Assembly (NCBI GenBank): GCA_965267405.1
Contig: OZ253954.1
Span: forward strand, 2,356,001 to 2,420,000
Source: JAPPOI01 sp028818055
GTDB taxonomy: Bacteria; Pseudomonadota; Alphaproteobacteria; Rhodobacterales; Rhodobacteraceae
Direction of reading: 5' to 3'
DNA length: 64,000 bases
This document shows positions 9,201-16,736 of this stretch, piece after piece; position 1 is the stretch's first letter; the number at the start of each line of letters is the position of its first letter. The notes under the pieces are model-generated. The model was not told the origin of the DNA. It was given only the letters and a program-made list of their open reading frames with translations, and ran no database searches. A program made the position numbers and the translations under genes.

Positions 9201-10247
9201 CGGTCCCGTTGCCGTCAGCGTCCAATCCCCGGCCACCGCCGTTCCGGTATCATCATTTACGACGGTCTTCAGAAGCGTCAGCGTCGGGTTGGCGGGAGTG
9301 TCGTCATCATTTGTGAATGTACATGTCACCACTTCCGCATCGGCAAGCGTAAGGCCATCGGACAAATCGGTGTCGGCGGCGCCTGAACAGCTTAATCCAG
9401 TTTGTGTGTAATCTGACGGACCGGTTTCAGTCAGTGTGTAGGTGCCAATTGCTACCACTCCACTTACTCCGGTTGTACCAGAGAGTGTGGCAGGCCCGGT
9501 TGCCGTTAGTGTCCAGGCTCCCGCTGTTTCCGTTCCTCCGTCATCATTAATCACGGTCTTGTTCAACGTTAGCGTCGGCGCAACATCGACCGTTAACGGA
9601 GCAAGATCAAAGAACATACGTGCATTTCGGGAACCCTGCACGTCGTCCATATAAATTATGAACGACGTCGTCGGAGTGTCTAAGACAAAAGTCGCGGAGT
9701 CGTTTAGTGGATCGTTGCCGTTGGCGCGCGCCAGAAAGTTCCCAACTCCGCCGGCCGCAGAAAGGCGACCTCGTTGATCCTGGGTTGCGGGAAGCCAAGG
9801 TGGCAAAGCGCCCACGATGGGGTTCACGTCAAGTTGCGATGAGGTCCAAGTTCCCGCAACGCTAGCCGCAAACGAATCTCGTGACGAAAAACCGTCCATG
9901 TCATCGATGTCGGCAAAGTCCACTCGCCCCAATTCGAATCCGTTCGTGGTGAAAATCAATGGGACAGCACTGTCATTAAAGCAACCGGCGCTGTTCCCAG
10001 CGAACATCGTAATTCGACCAGCGTTTGTGATATTAAAGCAGTCGGTATCAGTTTCCGTACTTGTGACGGTGATTGTATTGCCGCTGCCGTCGGCCAGAAC
10101 CATTATGTCCGGAGTTGCACCACCGCCATCAGTTACTGATTGAACGGTGAAAACCCCCGCTCGCGCAGTACTGAATCCCATGACGGAAACGAGTATTGCG
10201 ATCAAAAGAACTCTCAAGACAGAGCTTGCTTTGAAATTCGCCTGCAT
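6291..10247 (-). CDS. Large surface protein: SpaA-like and 101-residue repeats, OmpA domain, C-terminal beta-barrel
   Basis: 1318 residues. A signal peptide ends near STARA-GVF (residue about 30). Residues 30-225 form a unique domain. About 226-415 hold two prealbumin/SpaA-like repeats (LTLNKTVINDDGG... and LTLLKTVVNDDTG..., each ending CTFTNDD). About 420-825 hold four 101-residue copies beginning ALADTPTAQNGFTGGTTPES. Then comes an OmpA-like peptidoglycan-binding domain (FEIAGHTDSRGSDEYNRSLS...GYGENRP...NRRVEF). The last roughly 280 residues look like an outer-membrane beta-barrel ending SLNLEW with a terminal aromatic, as BAM substrates do. It probably displays the N-terminal repeats at the surface. 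Having an OmpA domain between repeats and barrel is unusual. Role unknown: adhesin or matrix anchor. Confidence 0.8.
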   Translation of the reverse strand: MQANFKASSVLRVLLIAILVSVMGFSTARAGVFTVQSVTDGGGATPDIMVLADGSGNTITVTSTETDTDCFNITNAGRITMFAGNSAGCFNDSAVPLIFTTNGFELGRVDFADIDDMDGFSSRDSFAASVAGTWTSSQLDVNPIVGALPPWLPATQDQRGRLSAAGGVGNFLARANGNDPLNDSATFVLDTPTTSFIIYMDDVQGSRNARMFFDLAPLTVDVAPTLTLNKTVINDDGGTETAGAWTLTATGPATLSGTTGVSGVVAIGTYTLTETGPSDYTQTGLSCSGAADTDLSDGLTLADAEVVTCTFTNDDDTPANPTLTLLKTVVNDDTGTAVAGDWTLTATGPTTLSGTTGVNGTVSPGTYTLSESGPAGYTQTSLTCSGAADTNLADGLTLATGETVSCTFTNDDVLSSPGLLIALADTPTAQNGFTGGTTPESVLDNDTLNGVAVVPTDVTLTPGTAPSPADGSISMNADGSITVAAGTTAGAYSYDYTICEVLNPTNCSGATATVNVAAATIAALADTPTAQNGFTGGTTPESVLDNDTLNGVAVVPTDVTLTPGTAPSPADGSISMNADGSITVAAGTTAGAYSYDYTICEVLNPTNCSGATATVNVAAATIAALADTPTAQNGFTGGTTPESVLDNDTLNGVAVVPTDVTLTPGTAPSPADGSISMNADGSITVAAGTTAGAYSYDYTICEVLNPTNCSGATATVNVAAATIAALADTPTAQNGFTGGTTPESVLDNDTLNGVAVVPTDVTLTPGTAPSPADGSISMNADGSITVAAGTTAGAYSYDYTICEVLNPTNCSGATATVNVDVSPLNQIESVLTTILSEDLAQTISRQSLTFSGLAGDALDRLMNENGRRCAANVRNLLAQSDINFATGSTEILQSSIPLLDEIAIALASCPDTQFEIAGHTDSRGSDEYNRSLSQGRVETVRAELARRGVPATRLIGVGYGENRPKAENSTPEGLAANRRVEFISLDRFDPSNMATQKCGTIRAFDIDGSLEVGEAGLNSTGTFGEESFDCNTLVRRITKGEFTLTDDDNLGTQGFLSFNIAHEKQFGTSRLNGVFWGGYLSQTDVDTATTGTINGIGINAGLYGARAHDNGLYSNFYAAGGLGLHTFDLNTALSITSEGEYAYLGLFAGAGLSGEIERGDLIIRPKIGFDLGAGFADDAEVTASGLGAIQTGLLELDTAFGVRGYLEASFLTETEGNSNVAGLSRLIALTPSLFCDTGFGTSDPECGLGGNIEYTLNDAASEIDWRVNLGAEVTSSTRSLSIGISRERAVFGDLGTISTLLSGDESGAQVSHSLNLEW
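7791..8984. repeat. Four near-identical 303-bp tandem repeats
   Basis: Copies start at 7791, 8094, 8397 and 8700; the last is cut short by about 18 bases at 8984. By eye the copies are identical at the nucleotide level, synonymous positions included. Each encodes 101 residues of the surface protein. Sequence identity beyond what protein selection requires points to recent amplification or gene conversion, so copy number may vary between strains. Confidence 0.95.
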
Positions 10248-10771
10248 GTTTTGTGCCTCACTCAGAGCAGTTTGTTAACCGACCCCCGAACAACTCTGAT
10301 TCACACTCGACACAGCATCCCTACAACGTCCGGTAGTAGGCCTTCGTATCCATCGCAATTTCGCCGGGAGTAAGATGAATTGTGGCAGATTTGTGAGCTT
10401 GGAAGTGCTGTTGCAATTTGGAAACAATTCCACTCATCCAGCCCGGTTACTTCCAATATTGGGAGTTAAGTTTGCGGTACGAAAACTGAAGTTGCGCCAG
10501 AAATCTTGAAATCTATGAAGAGACAGGTACCTGCCCACAATCAATTGTGCTGGAACGAATTTTCGTGGCTTAGGCGGTCTCTTCCAATCAACAAGAGCAA
10601 AAGCCCTAAATCTGAATCGTTCGGGAATGGGCTCTCAATAATGGTCTTTCTGGAGTGCTCGAGGGCGCCCAGCGATTGGCCATTTCGAAAGGCCCTCAAG
10701 CGGACGACACCGCAGTCTAAAACGTGACTAAGTGCTCTAGCGTTCAGGTCACGCACGTGTAACTTTCTGGC
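10248..10771. other. Intergenic stretch without recognisable gene
   Basis: 524 bases lie between the start of the surface protein (minus strand) and the SDR (plus strand), so both promoters are expected here. A 73-codon plus-strand ORF (10506-10727) has no recognisable motif, no clear ribosome site and atypical composition, and I do not call it. No convincing terminator or palindrome was seen. Confidence 0.5.
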
Positions 10772-11530
10772 ATGGCTGATCGTCCAACCGCTCTAATAAC
10801 AGGTGCCAGCAAGGGAATCGGCGCACGGACTGCGCAGGCTTTTGCAGAGGCTGGCTATGATGTCTGTGTAAATTTCCATCGCGATTCAGCAGGAGCAGCC
10901 GATACAGTGGCTCGATGCAAAAAGGCTGGTGCCCAAGCTATCGCGGTCGGTGCAAACGTGGCCGACCGTACTGAAGTGGCCGAAATGTTCGACGCCTGTG
11001 ACCGCTCTCTCGGATCAATTGCGTGTCTCGTGAACAACGCGGGTGTCATCGGAGGACGGGTTGCTATCTCTGATGTTTCTGAGGAGGCCATTGCCGCGAC
11101 ATTTGCGACAAATGTATTTGGAACAATTTACTGCCTTCAGGAGGCCGCAGACCGAATGCGAAGCGACCGGGGAGGCGCTGGCGGAGCAGTTGTTAATATT
11201 TCCTCCATTGCCGCCAGTCTCGGTTCGCCAGGAGAATATGTCCACTACGCTGCATCCAAGGGGGCTGTGGAGACATTAACTATCGGTGCAGGCAAAGAGC
11301 TGGGCCCCTTGGGCATTCGGGTTTCCGCAATTCGGGTCGGCACGACGAACACCGAGTTGCACGCCCGTGAAGGCAATGCTGGGCGACCCGCTGCCGTGGC
11401 AGCGGTGACTCCCTTGGGTCGGATCGCCGAACCTGTGGATATCGCAGAAGCAGCCGTGTGGCTCGCGTCGCCTAAGGCCAACTTCGTTTCAGGGACAGTT
11501 CTGACAGTTGCCGGCGGTCTACTGCCGTGA
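10772..11530 (+). CDS. SDR family oxidoreductase
   Basis: 252 residues, classical short-chain dehydrogenase/reductase. The nucleotide-binding motif TGASKGIG is at residues 10-17, NNAGV follows, the catalytic Ser is in NISSIAAS and the YxxxK motif in YVHYAASK. It ends with a C-terminal VSGTVLTVAGGLLP segment, typical of glucose-1-dehydrogenase or 3-oxoacyl-reductase-like members. Acidic or basic cofactor preference was not determined. It stands alone between two long intergenic regions, so no pathway can be assigned. It lies inside the segment bounded by the 114-bp direct repeats. Confidence 0.85.
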   Translation: MADRPTALITGASKGIGARTAQAFAEAGYDVCVNFHRDSAGAADTVARCKKAGAQAIAVGANVADRTEVAEMFDACDRSLGSIACLVNNAGVIGGRVAISDVSEEAIAATFATNVFGTIYCLQEAADRMRSDRGGAGGAVVNISSIAASLGSPGEYVHYAASKGAVETLTIGAGKELGPLGIRVSAIRVGTTNTELHAREGNAGRPAAVAAVTPLGRIAEPVDIAEAAVWLASPKANFVSGTVLTVAGGLLP

Positions 11531-11720
11531 ATAGATGTTCTGAGCAGCAGTCCGGGCTCAAAAAAGCCATCCGCAGCAATTTGCGCTAGCATCGCTTTTC
11601 CTCTCTTTTGGCAATTGTCACACTATTGCACCGTAGCTTGTGGTGGTTTGGGTGGTATGAGCCAGGGAGATCTGTAAAATATTTATAAATTTCAGAATGT
11701 TAGTTGGATAATAGTACGGA

Positions 11721-11834
11721 CTTCATCTCTGCCACCATCATCGTGATCACACCCGCTTAATCGGGCCTTTAGTCCGCTTCATCAGCTCGGCAGAATCGCG
11801 AACGTTGTCAGGTGTTTGCGATTGAAACAGCGGA
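11721..11834 (+). repeat. Right copy of the diverged 114-bp direct repeat
   Basis: This is the ungapped partner of 6143-6256, in the same orientation and 5578 bases away. It retains a degenerate 14-base tRNA-Ser 3' end (CTTCATCTCTGCCA) but no tRNA upstream of it. Similarity stops shortly after GAAACAGCGGA. Confidence 0.6.
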
Positions 11835-11961
11835 TGCCGATGTCCCAGCAAGTTGGTCGACATTTCACAAAGAGATACTGGCAGCATTGCTTATGCTCGA
11901 TTGCTCGCAACCCAAATTTCGGCGGGAATAGGGAGCGCACATTTACCGACAATCGACAGCC

Positions 11962-12061
11962 AAAAAAAATGCCTGAATGCGATGTTAATCTACATTCAGG
12001 CATCAAGTTAAATAAGGGCCCGCGAACTTTGGGTGCGGCTATTCACTTGGTTCGCGGGCCC
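11962..12061 (-). terminator. Tandem hairpins, the distal one an intrinsic terminator
   Basis: Reading the minus strand from the TadG-like stop, the first hairpin has perfect 11-bp arms (GGGCCCGCGAA at 12016-12026 with TTCGCGGGCCC at 12051-12061, 24-base loop). The second has 10-bp arms (TGCCTGAATG at 11970-11979 with CATTCAGGCA at 11993-12002) and is followed by eight T residues on the minus strand. The second is a convincing terminator. The first may protect the mRNA 3' end or be a separate RNA element. Confidence 0.8.
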
Positions 12062-12071
12062 AGGAGCGTTC

Positions 12072-13358
12072 TTATTCGACCATTCGGAAATAGGCGGCTT
12101 GATAGATTTGTTCCATTCCGCCACCGCAGAAGGCGAAGTCCATATTCGATGTGCCGTCAATGCGTCCGCCAGCGATGATCGAGGCGCCGCGAATACCGGA
12201 AGCGTTGGCTGTAAATTCGACATTGTCAGCGGCCAAAATCTGGCTTCCATGCATCTCCAATGAGGAAGCAACATCCACGGAACCGTAGCTAACCAGAACC
12301 GCGCCACCGCCCGAAGAACAGTCGTCAGGATCGCCCAAGACCAAGTTGTTCGGCGCGTACATGGATTTCGAGCTTGTGTCCTCGCTGATAATGACAGCGT
12401 TACGGAACTCAGCACCGTTCGCGAACTGAATTTTGCAAGACGATTTGAAAACGATGTTTTCATAGATGCCGGCGCCGAATGTAAACTTGTTTGAACAACT
12501 GGCAGCATGAACTCGGTTAGGCGTGAAGTCGGAAGGATCGACGGAGTTCTTGTTGATCGTAATGACGGTGTCAGAGTTGATGTAGCTCTGCGAGTATTCG
12601 TCACCCGTTGTCATCGCACCAGCGACGATGTCGTCCATACGCTCAAGGATCTTGATCCACCATTTGCCTTCACGAAGAGCATTTTCGAGCCCCTCGTTCT
12701 TTTCGGGGTCGAGGCCGTCGGTCGGAACCACCAGAAGATCTTTATCCGGCATTGAAACGACGGTTCCGGCTTCGAAGAAGTTGTTCTGATTGACTTCAAC
12801 CCAGCTGTTTGAGTGGATGCAAAATCCGTCGAAATAAGAATTGTTTGATTGGATGTCGACCACGTTCTCAGCTACAAAGCCTTCCCGCAGGCAGGTTGGG
12901 TAAAACGTCTCGAATACCGACTCGGTTCGCACATCCCAATTGCTGAATCCAACAAAGTGCAGCAGGAAGCTTGAGACAGGGTTACCGCTGTCGCTGGCTT
13001 GGCTTGCGCGCACCAGAACGGCGTCTTTCGACGTCTCGTCAATAATGAACTCCCGAGTAGCGCTGTCATATTCGCCGAAGTAGATTCCGCCGGCATCCAG
13101 CACATTGCCATAAAGGCTGGTTGCCATGTTTCTTTCTGCGACTTCGATAGCAGCCGTTCGGGAGACATCCGCAGTATTGTATTCACGCATGAACAATGCG
13201 GTGTGTGCCGCAGAGTCGGTTGTGAGCTGTAGTTTCGTTCTATTTGACACCAAATTTGACACGTCGATCGCAACGCCCGCGAAAATCGCGATGGCAACGA
13301 TGAGTGACAAATTCAGAATTGATACAGCCCCATCCTGATCATTCGTGAACTTGCGCAT
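12072..13358 (-). CDS. TadG-like protein (Tad domain N-terminus)
   Basis: 428 residues. The N-terminus KFTNDQDGAVSILNLSLIVAIAIFAG followed by AIDVSNLVSNRTKLQLTTDSAAH is the typical Flp-pilus TadG-like segment: short basic lead, one membrane helix, then Asp-rich helix. The remainder is secreted. The C-terminal third (SSCKIQFANGAEFRNAVIISED, then SYGSVDVASSLEMHGSQILAADNVEF) looks like short repeated beta-strands rather than the usual von Willebrand A domain. Several cysteines could form disulfides. It is the last gene of a three-gene minus-strand operon. No Tad ATPase or pilin is nearby. Confidence 0.7.
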   Translation of the reverse strand: MRKFTNDQDGAVSILNLSLIVAIAIFAGVAIDVSNLVSNRTKLQLTTDSAAHTALFMREYNTADVSRTAAIEVAERNMATSLYGNVLDAGGIYFGEYDSATREFIIDETSKDAVLVRASQASDSGNPVSSFLLHFVGFSNWDVRTESVFETFYPTCLREGFVAENVVDIQSNNSYFDGFCIHSNSWVEVNQNNFFEAGTVVSMPDKDLLVVPTDGLDPEKNEGLENALREGKWWIKILERMDDIVAGAMTTGDEYSQSYINSDTVITINKNSVDPSDFTPNRVHAASCSNKFTFGAGIYENIVFKSSCKIQFANGAEFRNAVIISEDTSSKSMYAPNNLVLGDPDDCSSGGGAVLVSYGSVDVASSLEMHGSQILAADNVEFTANASGIRGASIIAGGRIDGTSNMDFAFCGGGMEQIYQAAYFRMVE

Positions 13359-13360
13359 TA

Positions 13361-13762
13361 TTAAAACTCCGCGACTTGGTGGGTGGCAACCGTAACGTTC
13401 GCGGCGATCAGGTTAGTGAAGAACCCAAACGGCGCGAGGTCGTTCATCGGAACACTCACGACTGTTGTGATGATTCCTTTGGATGAACCACTTTGAATGA
13501 CCGCATTTTGGGTCATCGGCGCCAAGCGGTTGGTGACATAGGTCGAAAGCTCAGCAGACGTTTGCAGTCGGCCGATCGAAGCCTGGCGTGTCGCGTCTTG
13601 TGCGACTTCAAGCACACGCGACTGGCCGTAGAACACCAACGCGATCTCTCCTATGGCGAGGAAGAAGGCGAAGATGAACGGTAGCCAGAGCGTCATCTCG
13701 ACCGTTGCATTTCCGTCTTGGTTTTTGGCGAACTTAAGGGGCTGGGGGGCGGGTAGCTTCAT
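13361..13762 (-). CDS. TadE-like pseudopilin
   Basis: 133 residues from ATG 13762, one base after the preceding stop; a TTG four codons upstream is possible. A short N-terminus then NQDGNATVEMTLWLPFIFAFFLAIGEIALVFYG gives the TadE signature: a Glu (VEM) at the start of one hydrophobic helix, as in processed pseudopilins. LEVAQDATRQASIGRL follows. Probably a membrane-anchored minor pilin-like protein that works with the two flanking gene products. Confidence 0.75.
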   Translation of the reverse strand: MKLPAPQPLKFAKNQDGNATVEMTLWLPFIFAFFLAIGEIALVFYGQSRVLEVAQDATRQASIGRLQTSAELSTYVTNRLAPMTQNAVIQSGSSKGIITTVVSVPMNDLAPFGFFTNLIAANVTVATHQVAEF

Positions 13763-13763
13763 T

Positions 13764-14249
13764 TTAAATCTCAAAACGATTGTACGAGGTAACGGTCAGA
13801 TCAATGTTGGTGAACATCGAAATCAGACCAATGATTTGGGCGTCCGAGGCTGGGTAGGAAACGACAGTTGCGATGTCGTCGTCCGTCCACGTCACATCTA
13901 CGGATGGCGAGTCCGAGACGCTTTGCATGTTGACGGCGATTTGTGAGAAGACTTCTTCCTGATTGGTGAGATAGCCAGTCACTGCGTGCCGATTGGCGTC
14001 TTCAATGATACGCATCGCGACCGAGCGTGAATGCATCATGTTCGAGACATCGACAATCATTGCAAAGAAGACGAGGTACAGTGGCAGCCACAAAACTGCT
14101 TCAACTGAAATTGTGCCCTGCTCTTGTTTGCAGAAAGTCTTAAAAGGTCGGTTGCAGAAGGTTTCAAACTTCCGCATGAGTCGTTCGATCGACATTTCTT
14201 TACTTGTTAAACCTTCAGTACCACTTACACGAACTGTTGAGTGCCGCAT
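13764..14249 (-). CDS. TadE-like pseudopilin
   Basis: 161 residues. The start at 14249 has a strong upstream GGAGG about 5 bases away; an internal ATG at 14195 lacks one. After a basic leader, QEQGTISVEAVLWLPLYLVFFAMIVDVSNMM shows the TadE/TadF signature with Glu at the head of a single helix. The motif RSVAMRIIEDANRHAVTGYL parallels the next gene (AQDATRQASIGRL), so the two are distant paralogues. First gene of the operon; the intergenic region upstream (14250-14448) should hold the promoter. Confidence 0.75.
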   Translation of the reverse strand: MRHSTVRVSGTEGLTSKEMSIERLMRKFETFCNRPFKTFCKQEQGTISVEAVLWLPLYLVFFAMIVDVSNMMHSRSVAMRIIEDANRHAVTGYLTNQEEVFSQIAVNMQSVSDSPSVDVTWTDDDIATVVSYPASDAQIIGLISMFTNIDLTVTSYNRFEI

Positions 14250-14448
14250 GTCACCCTCCGCGTAATCATGAGGGACCCTTTTAGCGGGCCGACCTTAAAC
14301 CTAGGCGGTACACTGCGTTCATTTTCAATTCACGGTAAAATAAAAACCGTTACTTTTCAGGTAGTTAAAAATTTCACTCGTGTTTAACGAAAATTATTTT
14401 TTCTTCTACTCGCCAAATTGGTGTGTCGCTACGGACCGTCAATCGAGC

Positions 14449-14487
14449 TTAAAAATGAAAACTCGCCGCCCATGACAGGCGACGAGT
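14449..14487 (-). terminator. Intrinsic terminator of the coiled-coil protein gene
   Basis: On the minus strand, ACTCGTCGCC pairs with GGCGGCGAGT (10 bp with one G-U) around a TGTCATG loop, followed by TTTTCATTTTT. It lies 40 bases past the stop at 14527. Confidence 0.85.
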
Positions 14488-14526
14488 TCAGTGGTCCGAA
14501 CCAAGTGTGTAGGTGAGTGAGTGGTC

Positions 14527-15390
14527 CTAACCTTCGTCGTCCATCGCCGTCTCTTCGACAGGAGCCGGTTCTGGTTCGACATAGATACCGAGTAGTTTTT
14601 GAACTGCGGTTTCAACTTCGTCGGTAACTTCTTTGTTGGCGGCATCTTCCAATGCAGTCCGTTGCAAGTCTTGTTGATCTGCTAGATCCGATTGCAGCGA
14701 TGCGACATCTTCTTCCGCCGCCGCATAAGCAAGTGCGTCCTCGCGCTCTTGTTTCAAATCGGCCAAATCTGCATCAGCAGATCCAATACTTGCTTCAACC
14801 AAGCCAATTTCGGCTTCAATTGTCGCATCGGACCCGCCCGCATTCGCCAAGTCGGTGTTCAGCCTCGCCAAATCTTCCTCGAGCAGCTTTTTCGCATTTT
14901 CAAGGTCAGTACTTGCTTGATCGATCTCTTCAATGCTTCGTTCCGGTGCAGTCATCGAGGCGAGAATATCTTCAGCGTCGGAAAGATCCTGCTGAAGAGA
15001 TTGAGTGTCTTCAACGATCCCTGCATATATTGCGATCTTGCCAACTCTTGAGTTTGGAGAGGCGTTTGCCAAAGCATTGGGTGAAGCATTTGCCGCATTC
15101 AATGCGCCCAGTTCACTAGGATGGGCTTCCAACACTTCTTCTACCGGCTCAACCGTAGCGGCAGTAGCTTTTGAACGCGTCACGTTCTTATTTGGTTTTT
15201 TTGACTGTGATTTCGCCGACTTGGATTTTTCTTTCTTACCCTTGTCTGCGCCGCCTCCTTTGTCGCTGGACCCATTACCTTTACCGGCATACGCGAAGTC
15301 TGCCGTTGAAACCGTTAAAAGAATCGCCCCCGTCAATATAAGCGAAGTAGATACTGTCGCTGCCGTGAGTAGTGATCTTACATGTGCCAT
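14527..15390 (-). CDS. Secreted Lys-rich coiled-coil protein, unknown
   Basis: 287 residues from the ATG at 15390; an upstream in-frame ATG gives a less likely 304. The signal peptide ends near DFAYA-GKG. Residues 37-80 are Gly/Lys/Ser-rich and basic (SDKGGGADKGKKEKSKSAKS). A short Asn/Ala-rich stretch with the repeat ASPNALANASPNS follows. From about 120 to 265, acidic heptads (DLENAKKLLEEDLARLNTDL, ADLADLKQEREDALAY) predict a long coiled coil, and the tail is acidic. Not recognised. Basic head plus acidic coil suggests a periplasmic or surface structural role. Confidence 0.65.
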   Translation of the reverse strand: MAHVRSLLTAATVSTSLILTGAILLTVSTADFAYAGKGNGSSDKGGGADKGKKEKSKSAKSQSKKPNKNVTRSKATAATVEPVEEVLEAHPSELGALNAANASPNALANASPNSRVGKIAIYAGIVEDTQSLQQDLSDAEDILASMTAPERSIEEIDQASTDLENAKKLLEEDLARLNTDLANAGGSDATIEAEIGLVEASIGSADADLADLKQEREDALAYAAAEEDVASLQSDLADQQDLQRTALEDAANKEVTDEVETAVQKLLGIYVEPEPAPVEETAMDDEG

Positions 15391-15510
15391 TCTTTGATCT
15401 CTATGTTGCCTCAAAGGTGAATGATGTTCGCCAAAGAACACATTTTACATGAACGCATAGGCAATCGACTGTTCATCCTGGGTTTAATGAGAAACTGCTA
15501 ATTTGAAAAA

Positions 15511-16026
15511 ATGATACGAGTGACTTTGTACCTCTCACTTATCATGGGTTTCGTTGCCCCCGAGATCGTGCATGCCGATGCACGCGAACTATCGCGTGCG
15601 GAAATCCGCCAAAGCGTTCTCGACGGAAATAGTATGCCACTTCCAAAAATTATCGCTGCTGTCAGCGGTCGGATTGATGGTGAACTCGTCGATGTTCGCG
15701 CATTCGAAAACGATGGTATCTACTACAGAGCCATCTTTAAGAATGCACAGGGTCAACTGGTGGTTGGCGTAATTGATGCACGGTCCGGACTTTTGCTTCC
15801 GCGCGACTCGGAGAAAACAGCCGAAGTTATGGCTGCCGCGAAGCGCAACGGCAAATCCGGTGTCAAAGGTCAGGCATCTGCCTCTAACGGCAATGCTTCG
15901 AACAATGGCAACTCGGGCGGCAACGGCAACTCGGGTGGCAACGGGAATTCCGGAGGTAACGGAAACTCGGGCGGAAACGGCAACTCAGGTGGAAACGGAA
16001 ATTCTGGCGGTAACGGCAAAAATTAG
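15511..16026 (+). CDS. PepSY-like secreted protein with Gly-Asn-Ser repeat tail
   Basis: 171 residues. The signal peptide ends near IVHA-DAR. Residues about 30-100 resemble a PepSY domain (GRIDGELVDVRAFENDGIYY then GQLVVGVIDARSGLLL). The last 50 residues are six tandem GNSGGN units ending GKN, a flexible glycine-rich tail. It lies 48 bases upstream of an OmpR-type regulator and histidine kinase on the same strand. PepSY proteins next to such pairs often modulate the sensor, so a periplasmic accessory role is plausible. Confidence 0.7.
   Translation: MIRVTLYLSLIMGFVAPEIVHADARELSRAEIRQSVLDGNSMPLPKIIAAVSGRIDGELVDVRAFENDGIYYRAIFKNAQGQLVVGVIDARSGLLLPRDSEKTAEVMAAAKRNGKSGVKGQASASNGNASNNGNSGGNGNSGGNGNSGGNGNSGGNGNSGGNGNSGGNGKN
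15904..16019 (+). repeat. 18-base repeats encoding GNSGGN
   Basis: Six degenerate 18-base units encode near-identical hexapeptides while using different synonymous codons (for example AACTCGGGC, AATTCCGGA, AACTCAGGT). The protein repeat is therefore conserved while the DNA has drifted. Confidence 0.85.
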
Positions 16027-16074
16027 TCTAGACTGCCATAAATTTGCCTAGACAGTCCGATACAGACTGTTTCC

Positions 16075-16734
16075 ATGAGAATACTAATTGCCGAAGACGA
16101 CGCTACACTTAGCAGCCAGATCAAATCCGCTCTCGTCGAAGAGGGACGGGTGATCGACACCGTGGCCGATGGTGAGGAAGCTTTGTACATGGGCGCTCAC
16201 GAACCGTATGATCTGGTCATCCTTGACGTGGGGCTACCCGCACGTGACGGAATCTCCGTGCTGAAGGAATGGCGGAAGTCGGACGTTCAAACGCCTGTTC
16301 TTATTCTCACTGCGCGCGACGGTTGGTCTGATCGTGTGGACGGGCTGGACGCTGGTGCCGATGATTACATGTGCAAACCATTTCACATGCCAGAGTTGTC
16401 AGCACGCATTCGTGCAATGCTGCGTCGTCAGGCGGGTACAGCCAATCCGGTTTTTCAATCTGGGCCGGTCGTTTTCGATACACGAAACAACAAAGTTCTG
16501 AACAATGGAATGCCAGTTTCGCTAACTGCCCAAGAGCTCTCGGTATTGAGCTACTTGATGCACAACGGCGGACGCATGGTCTCGCGCACAGAGCTTTCTG
16601 AGCACATCTACGAATATGATGAAGATCGTGACTCAAATACGATCGCCGTCTTCGTAAATCGTCTCAGAAAAAAGTTGGGCAAAACGCTCATCCGAAGTGC
16701 CAGAGGGCAGGGCTACCAGATCGATCTCGACTGA
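16075..16734 (+). CDS. OmpR/PhoP-family response regulator
   Basis: 219 residues. The receiver domain has the acidic pair EDD at 7-9, phospho-acceptor D51 (VILDVGLP), T79 and K101 (YMCKPF). The C-terminal winged helix includes LTAQELSVLSYLMHNGGRMVSRTELSEHIYEYDEDR split over two segments and ends RGQGYQIDLD. It is followed after 2 bases by its kinase gene and preceded by a PepSY-like gene, a likely operon. By family the set resembles PhoPQ-type envelope or cation sensing; the target genes are unknown. Confidence 0.92.
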   Translation: MRILIAEDDATLSSQIKSALVEEGRVIDTVADGEEALYMGAHEPYDLVILDVGLPARDGISVLKEWRKSDVQTPVLILTARDGWSDRVDGLDAGADDYMCKPFHMPELSARIRAMLRRQAGTANPVFQSGPVVFDTRNNKVLNNGMPVSLTAQELSVLSYLMHNGGRMVSRTELSEHIYEYDEDRDSNTIAVFVNRLRKKLGKTLIRSARGQGYQIDLD

Positions 16735-16736
16735 CG

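Larger units (their letters stand above)
11531..12071. other. Intergenic region with repeat copy and tandem hairpins
   Basis: 541 bases. It holds the right copy of the 114-bp direct repeat (11721-11834) and, further right, two hairpins ending the minus-strand pseudopilin operon (11962-12061). Bases 11670-11720 are strongly AT-rich. ORFs at 11782-12006 and 11816-12178 overlap the repeat and hairpins and have no coding character. Confidence 0.6.

Noticed and set aside
10506..10727. 73-residue ORF in the intergenic region
   Set aside because: No ribosome site, no recognisable motif and non-genic codon use; an antisense ORF of similar length overlaps it.
6143..11834. Recently integrated genomic island
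   Set aside because: The flanking repeats are about 20% diverged and no integrase or phage gene lies between them, so any integration is old; reported only as a possible relic.
11782..12178. Short ORFs over the right repeat copy and hairpins
   Set aside because: They cross terminator structures and the start of the TadG-like gene's 3' region; no coding features.
12072..14249. Functional Flp/Tad pilus locus
   Set aside because: Only pseudopilin-like and TadG-like proteins are present; the ATPase, platform proteins, secretin, peptidase and pilin are not in the window.
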